From Liolophura sinensis (taxonomy: Eukaryota; Mollusca; Polyplacophora; Chitonida; Chitonidae), in the NCBI RefSeq assembly GCF_032854445.1, contig NC_088301.1, forward strand, positions 29,930,402 to 29,994,401: a DNA stretch of 64,000 bases, written 5' to 3'. The notes below the pieces were generated by a model. The model saw nothing but the letters and a program-made list of their open reading frames with translations. It ran no database searches and was not told where the DNA came from. Shown one piece after another: positions 58,346 to 64,000 of the stretch. Positions within the stretch are counted from its first letter, which is position 1. Each line of letters opens with the position of its first letter. A program made the translations under genes and the position numbers.

Positions 58346-58555
58346 GAGGGCTCTGTTGGTTAGCGCGCCAGCACAGCGTAATGACCCAGGAGTCTATCAC
58401 CAATGCGGTCGATGTGAGTTCAAGTCCAGCTCATACTGGCTTCCCCTCCCTTGGGCTCTGCCCTATTTCCACCCACCATAATGCTGGCCTCCGTCGTATA
58501 AATGAAATATTCTTGAGTACGGCGTAAAAAACCAATGAAATAAATAAATAGATAA
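58346..58555 (+). mobile_element. SINE S1, nearly full length, with 8-bp TSD
   Basis: Head TCTGTTGGTTAGCGCGCCAG, B-box region GAGTTCAAGTCCAGCTCATA, body and tail. Flanked by ATTATCGC at 58338-58345 and 58556-58563. Confidence 0.88.
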
Positions 58556-60117
58556 ATTATCGCCATGAATAAAGAGCTAAGTACTACATTGTTTCACCAC
58601 AACACGAATCTCTCTTCACAGTGATGGAAAGATTCTCTTTCTCCAGGCAATAATTTTCACGTTGTCCTCCAAGACCCCCCCCCCCCCCCCCCGATCATCA
58701 CAGTAACCTCCAGTCCTCTGAGAGCAACAAAGTCCTCCGTCCCACGTCGCCTTGCGCCTCGTGTCATACCTCCAGGAATGAATTAGTTGGTACCCTTCAG
58801 GGAGCGCGGCAGCTTCGACATACCTGGTACCCTGGTTCCACAGGTTAAACATTACTTAATAGTATGATGTATATAGCTTTAAAACGTCTCAGTCGGCAAA
58901 ATGTTATCTAAATTTTTAAATCATTTTCCCTATAAACAAGGGATGTAGTTTATGTAGTTTACTCTGAAAACTTTATGGACAAACTTTGCTGCATGATAAA
59001 ACTCTTCGATAAGTAGCTTTTCTAACAAGTATACAGAGTATATGTAGATGTCGTACCAAATATCAGATGAAATTGCTGAGCACTAAATAAGCTCCCGTAC
59101 ATTTTTCTACTGCAGTAATTCTGTTCTCTATGGTGCGTCCATTCTGACAGTGACCATTGACAGTGACCTTTGACAGTGGTTTGAACAGTGGTTCTCGTCG
59201 GAAGACGAGAAGATCGCAAATAAGCAAATCAGGAAAACACGCGTATTTGGACATTCCCTGATACAGGAAGTATAGGCCTACCAGACTAGAACCAGAAAAT
59301 TAAACAACATACAACTTCTTTAACAGATTACATCGTTGTGCCTTTACACAAGCTACTTATGGTAACTACGTAGATCTCTTCTGGAACTGCCTCCAACTCG
59401 AATGCACCGCCTCAAACGTCTCTTTAAAACAAACCGTGCACATCTGCAGTTTCAGTTCTCTTGAAAATTGTCACGCATTAAGATAACATAAATTACATGT
59501 AAATAAATGTAAATAATGTTCATAGGCGGGTTAAAATCTTCGTTTCCAGGACATACACGTGGGTTAGCATTGTTTATATTCCACATGTATAACATCACTT
59601 AAATAAGAAGGACTACACATTACACAAACCGCATTTACATTGAATATATAGGAATATACAGGGGAGTTAAATGAGAACGACATCGAGTGATGACATTGTT
59701 GTAGTTTACAATGGTCATATACATAACCGATGAAATCTGGTCAAATTGCCAATTTATACCCCAGTTAAGATTTTATTCTAGTCATGAGGTGGTTAACACA
59801 CTGTTCATATTCAACATGCGTGACCGGGTAATTTCTCCCTAAACACTGGTGCACTGTATATGTGTATTTATTTTCTATTTTCGACGACATTTTCACAAGG
59901 CCAATATTCATATTGTTGGTAGACCTACTGGTAACTATGTACCCGGTAATTGGAACGGATTTAACTTGTAAATACATCGCCGTATCCCAGACACACGTGT
60001 TACTTCTCACGCTCACCTTACTCTTTGTATAAACTTTTCTGCAGCTACGCTGATGTCATAAAATACCCTTCACAGCTTTGTTAATAGTATATACAATTAA
60101 GCGTGAGTAATGGGTCG

Positions 60118-60550
60118 TTGATTTATGTTGTAGTCAGACCATGACTGATAAATAAGTCATTGTTTTTTTCTGTTGTAGTCAGACCATATGTGATAAATAA
60201 GTCATTGTTTTTCTGTTGTAGTCAGACCATATGTGATAAATAAGTCATTGTTTTTCTGTTGTAGTCAGACCATATATAATAAATAAGGCAATGTTTTTTC
60301 TATTGTAGTCAAGCCATATCTGACAAATAAGTCGTTGTTTTTCTGTTGTATTCCCACTATATATGATAAACAAGGCGCTGTTTTTCTATTGTAGTTAGGC
60401 CATCTCTGATATATAAGTCGTTGCTTTTCTGTTGTAGTCCGAACATGTCTGATTAATCAGTCATTGTTTTTCTGTTGTAGTTAGACAATAAATACTAAAT
60501 AAGTCATCGGTTTTCTGCTCTGGTTCGGCCATCTCTGATAAATAAGTTTT
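60118..60550. repeat. 43-bp tandem repeat, ~10 units
   Basis: The unit is TTTTCTGTTGTAGTCAGACC, then ATATGTGATAAATAAGTCATTGT. Each unit has a pyrimidine-rich, acceptor-like TTTTTCTGTTGTAG, but no adjoining exon is apparent. Confidence 0.9.
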
Positions 60551-61126
60551 GACGCCATGCCATGCCATAATGTTTAATTTATTGACGTGAAGAATTCAGT
60601 TGTCATGCGCATACATACACTGCAAAGTATTATAGTGTGATATACACTATATATCACTGGGCACTATTTTGTTCACTGGTTCACCATAATATTCGGCGTC
60701 TCGTTCATGATTTTATATCTCATTGGACTCGTCACATATAGTACACTTATGGTCCCTGCTTTATCGCAGGCTCAGTCTATATGTTTACTTTACCCCCAAA
60801 AGCAATAAAACTGCCTTCTTACTGTATTTTTGTATTTACGGTGTTTTTTTGTTTTTTGCATTCGAGTTTGCTTCCTGTATGTTTAATTTAATTTAATTCT
60901 TTATTTGTTTATTGAGGATATCCCACAACCCATGGGTCACTAGGGGGTCTCCTCCAACTTATATACATCATACATTTATATAATCAAAACTTGATAGTGA
61001 AGAATAAAATATTTACAATATTTACAATACACATAGGCATCCAATACTGCACACACTCATATACTTCATTAAGTACCGATTATATAACAGATTTAGGAAT
61101 GGGTTTCAGTCTTAGCACTTTGTACC

Positions 61127-63118
61127 TTAAAAGGAACTTGTTTGAACTACTTGGTGAGTACGATGGATAAATCTTCGAGTATCTTGAATGAATTTGTGCA
61201 CAGAACAGAATATGGTTTTATTGTCTTCAAGAGATAGGTCATTTGATCCAAAAAGTAAAATATTTGAGATATGTTTTGAGCAATGCGGAAGGAAAATAGA
61301 TAAGTGAGCATTTGGAGAAATCGTTTTAGTAAACCTGTCGAACATGTGCTTCCTTTGAGCGGCATATGCGGGACATTCAATAAGAAAATGATGAGAATTT
61401 TCACATTTGTAATTACATTTATGACAAGACTGGTCATCTGAAAGGCCATTGGTAAATAAGTCTGCGTGAAGAGCGCTCAGTCCCATCCACATCCTACAAT
61501 GCAGTATCGAGGAAAATGTTACAAAAGAATCGTACAGTACGGAAATAGTAATGCTGTCAACAAAACTAGGTTTAAGATAGGATTTAAGCTTTTCTAGAGA
61601 GTCGTGACGAAAGTGGAGAGGTATTGAATTCCAATCTTTAATTGTTTGGGGAATAAATGACGACATGTACAACTGGATACGACCTTTGGGAAGACGGATG
61701 TTGTGCTTATTTCGTAGATTGTATGTACTGACGACAGCTTCATTTCCCCATGGTAGTAATTTTTTCAAATAAGGAGGCGATAGCCCATTTATAATTTTAT
61801 GGAAAAGAAGAATTCTGTGGGATCTACGTCTCACATAAAGCGGTTCCCATCTTAGTTCATTTAATAATTTACTATACGATGTCCGACGTAGGCCCCCAGA
61901 ACAGAGAAGAGCAGCTCTTCGCTGAATTGTTTCAAGTTTTTGAGACAACACTATACCGCAATTGTCAAACAGGATGTCACCATATTCGATGGTAGATCTT
62001 ATTTGACTGAAGTATAGAGTTTTCACACATTTTCGGGTAAGGCATTTCTTACATCGGTTGAGAATACTCAGTTTTTTGTTACATTTATTAACTAAGTTTC
62101 TAATGCGTTCGTCCCATTTCCCATTGTGTTGTAAAAAGATCCCAAGGTGTTTGTGGGACTGAACGCTCTTCACCTCCGTGCCATTAAGATACAGTTTGGG
62201 ATAGGAAGGATTTCCCTTTAATGATACAAGTAAATAAACTGTCTTAAGAGCATTGAATGTGACACACCATTGATTTGCCCACGATGCTAACTTGCTAAGG
62301 TCACGGTTCAGTCTAGTTTCTGAGACTGGTAAATCTTTAATTTCTTCTAACAAGGATGTGTCGTCAGCAAATATATTTATGTCACATTCAATATTAGTAT
62401 TTATATCATTTATTAAGATAAGAAACAACAAAGGACCAAGTACAGAGCCCTGAGGAACTCCTGAGTACGTAGGATTCGAGCTAGATTCTTTACCGTTGAG
62501 GCAAACAGAGATTGATCGATCAGATAAGTAATCATTTATCCACGCCAGTAACATTCCTCCAATACCCATCTGCCTCAACTTAAATAGTAAACCTGTGTGC
62601 CAAACCTTGTCAAAGGCTTTGCTCACATCCAAGAATACCAAACACATATCATTACCGTTGTCTAAACCTTTATAAATATTATGGACGATTTTAGTTAGTT
62701 GACAGATAGTTGAATCACCACTTTTGAATCCTGCATTGTGAGGAATAAGAATATTGTTTATCGTAAGATATTGATATAAATGTTTATAGACGACTTTTTC
62801 AAATACTTTGGATATCGATGGTTGAAGACATACTGGTCTGTAGTTAGAAATACAATGTCGATCACCTTTTTTAAATACTGGGCAAACGCGGCACCTTTTC
62901 CACGCGGACGGAAAGACGCCGTTTTGTAATGAAGAGTTAAATAGTTTAGTAAGCGAGGGTGTTATACTTCCTGCTGCACTCTGCAACATAAAATTACTGA
63001 TCCCATCCGGACCTGCTGCCTTTTTTGTATTTAACGAACTGAGACACTGGCCGACTTCCTTTTCAGTTATTTGTATACTGTTTAAACGAGTTGTAGTAAC
63101 GAAGGAGAAGTCCGGCAA
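61127..63118 (-). CDS. LINE ORF2, reverse transcriptase part
   Basis: 663 residues from the first Met of the frame, although the true frame begins further upstream around the frameshift. RT motifs are KAAGPDGI (33-40), LDVSKAFD (163-170), GVPQGSVLGPLL (220-231) and the catalytic FADD (250-253), all intact. The C-terminal part has CHKCNYKCENSHHFLIECP, a Cys/His cluster common after LINE RTs. The enzyme would copy the element RNA at a nicked chromosomal target. Confidence 0.92.
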   Translation of the reverse strand: MPDFSFVTTTRLNSIQITEKEVGQCLSSLNTKKAAGPDGISNFMLQSAAGSITPSLTKLFNSSLQNGVFPSAWKRCRVCPVFKKGDRHCISNYRPVCLQPSISKVFEKVVYKHLYQYLTINNILIPHNAGFKSGDSTICQLTKIVHNIYKGLDNGNDMCLVFLDVSKAFDKVWHTGLLFKLRQMGIGGMLLAWINDYLSDRSISVCLNGKESSSNPTYSGVPQGSVLGPLLFLILINDINTNIECDINIFADDTSLLEEIKDLPVSETRLNRDLSKLASWANQWCVTFNALKTVYLLVSLKGNPSYPKLYLNGTEVKSVQSHKHLGIFLQHNGKWDERIRNLVNKCNKKLSILNRCKKCLTRKCVKTLYFSQIRSTIEYGDILFDNCGIVLSQKLETIQRRAALLCSGGLRRTSYSKLLNELRWEPLYVRRRSHRILLFHKIINGLSPPYLKKLLPWGNEAVVSTYNLRNKHNIRLPKGRIQLYMSSFIPQTIKDWNSIPLHFRHDSLEKLKSYLKPSFVDSITISVLYDSFVTFSSILHCRMWMGLSALHADLFTNGLSDDQSCHKCNYKCENSHHFLIECPAYAAQRKHMFDRFTKTISPNAHLSIFLPHCSKHISNILLFGSNDLSLEDNKTIFCSVHKFIQDTRRFIHRTHQVVQTSSF

Positions 63119-63210
63119 GTCGGGGACAGGAGATGGAAGGTCAGAATGTGATGCAAAGAATGCACAGAAAGCATTGGCCTTATCAATATCACTGGATACA
63201 TTTTTACCAT

Positions 63211-64000
63211 TTACAAGTAGTGGTGTATTGGAGGTTTTGCTTTAGAACCCAACATTGATTTCATTGAAGACCAGTAAGTCTTGGTATCTAGATTTGGGTC
63301 AGATAGTTTGGTTTTTAGACGTGTAGCATAGCGACGAATAGCCTCTCTTTTGGCTGTGTTGGCCTCCCTTCTGGCTATATAGAAGCGAAATTTATCTTTT
63401 TCATTTTTAGATCTTTTATACTTTTTAAAGCATCTATTTCGAATTCGTAACTTATATCGCACATCATTGGTCATCCAGGGCTTGTCGCGAGGTCTCACGG
63501 TAATTTCTTTATTTGGGATAGTTTCCTTACAGCATGACAGAAAAAGATTTGACCATGCATACACTTTGTCATTTATATCAGTGAAAACGTCACATATATC
63601 CCAGGGTGAGACAGACAGTAAGTTACGTAGACGGTCTATATCAGCACATTTAAGGTCCCATACATGTCTTTTAAAAGATTTAGGTTTATCATTGCAAAGA
63701 ACATCCAGTTTACAATAGATCGTGCAGTGGTCAAGATTAGCCATGGGACAAGCCACTCCGTAATCTATTACATATCTCATATTGTCAGTGATTATTAGAT
63801 CTAATAAATAAGCACTATCTTCCGTATATCTTGTCGGCTCATTCAGTATTTGAAATAAATTTTTTCCAGCCAAAAGGTCGAAAAGTTTCATTTTTAATTC
63901 ACTCTTATCATGGTATTTATTCCAGTCAGTGCAGCGATCGTTAAAATCACCAAATATTAGTAAAGCATGTGGGTTTTCTGATATAACAGAAGTGAGAGTA
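63211..64000 (-). CDS. LINE ORF2, endonuclease part (5' incomplete)
   Basis: The frame is open from the window edge. It contains LLIFGDFND, the APE-family GDFN motif, then LLDLIITDN and LDHCTI, corresponding to the last catalytic His region (usual SDH, here LDH). A basic linker rich in Arg/Lys follows. The frame ends prematurely at 63211 because of a frameshift near 63240-63250; the reading continues in the frame of the downstream RT. Confidence 0.85.
   Translation of the reverse strand, partial: TLTSVISENPHALLIFGDFNDRCTDWNKYHDKSELKMKLFDLLAGKNLFQILNEPTRYTEDSAYLLDLIITDNMRYVIDYGVACPMANLDHCTIYCKLDVLCNDKPKSFKRHVWDLKCADIDRLRNLLSVSPWDICDVFTDINDKVYAWSNLFLSCCKETIPNKEITVRPRDKPWMTNDVRYKLRIRNRCFKKYKRSKNEKDKFRFYIARREANTAKREAIRRYATRLKTKLSDPNLDTKTYWSSMKSMLGSKAKPPIHHYL

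Larger units (their letters stand above)
56551..60117. other. Mostly unannotated intergenic sequence
   Basis: Besides the exon-like segment, a short tandem repeat, a SINE and a run of 18 C (58675-58692), I find no gene here. Open frames on the minus strand near 58850, 59250 and 60016 lack splice or motif support. Confidence 0.5.
60890..64000 (-). mobile_element. Non-LTR retrotransposon (Jockey/CR1-like LINE), 3' part
   Basis: The element runs off the right edge of the window. It encodes, in order on the minus strand, the end of an APE-type endonuclease, a reverse transcriptase and a C-terminal Cys/His segment, followed by ~240 bp of AT-rich 3' sequence. Its exact 3' end and target-site duplication could not be fixed. 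One frameshift aside, the frames are long and intact, so the copy is fairly young. Clade assignment is from motif style only. Confidence 0.88.

Noticed and set aside
58616-58852. 78-codon minus-strand frame (EGYQLIHSWRYDTRRK)
   Set aside because: Composition is somewhat protein-like, but it runs through a poly-C tract, has no clear splice partners and no family that I recognise.
59765-60016. 83-codon minus-strand frame
   Set aside because: No recognisable domain, no codon or splice support; probably chance.

Overview
This is a eukaryotic, intron-rich, repeat-rich genomic window, most likely from a mollusc and probably a bivalve. The evidence is a spliced receptor-phosphatase gene with MEGF-type EGF exons, many copies of a tRNA-derived SINE whose sequence I associate with molluscan genomes, a cGAS-like (Mab-21) gene, and a non-LTR retrotransposon. 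No species can be named from the sequence alone.

Region 1 (1-45.3 kb, + strand) is the 3' part of one very large gene. Its 5' end, with signal peptide and further ectodomain exons, lies upstream of the window. I could trace 24 coding exons. Six are EGF exons with 8 cysteines each and phase 1-1 boundaries. These are followed by a transmembrane exon, a basic and Ser/Thr-rich juxtamembrane region, a tyrosine phosphatase domain D1 with an intact active site, and a second domain D2 whose CX5R motif has Lys in place of Arg. The exons sum to 3,098 nt. With the incoming phase this is an uninterrupted frame of 1,031 codons plus a stop at 45273-45275, which supports the splice model. The first four EGF exons are two copies of a two-exon block, made by a tandem duplication with a 4.9-kb period.

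The introns of this gene carry about twenty different minisatellites (period 16-102 bp, up to 2.5 kb long). Several overlap real splice sites: a 12-copy array carries the acceptor and first half of an EGF exon, and a short array carries the donor of a D1 exon. Some arrays have higher-order structure. Long open frames within them are repeat artefacts. SINEs are scattered through the introns, several with clear target-site duplications.

Region 2 (45.3-60.9 kb) is mainly intergenic. It has one convincing gene, on the minus strand at 52575-51574: a cGAS-like/Mab-21 nucleotidyltransferase with its catalytic acidic residues. Its C-terminal tail appears displaced into another frame. There is a possible first exon of a small secreted Cys-rich protein (53213-53440), an isolated exon-like segment (57841-57936), more SINEs, and a 1.8-kb 38-bp satellite-like array.

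Region 3 (about 60.9-64.0 kb, minus strand) is the 3' part of a Jockey/CR1-like LINE, with the end of the endonuclease, a reverse transcriptase with intact FADD, and a C-terminal Cys/His segment. One frameshift separates the endonuclease and RT frames, and the element runs off the window end.

The PTP gene and the cGAS-like gene are transcribed towards each other. Nothing in the sequence shows that they share a pathway. Expansion of both families in molluscs is compatible with roles in recognition and signalling, but that is inference.
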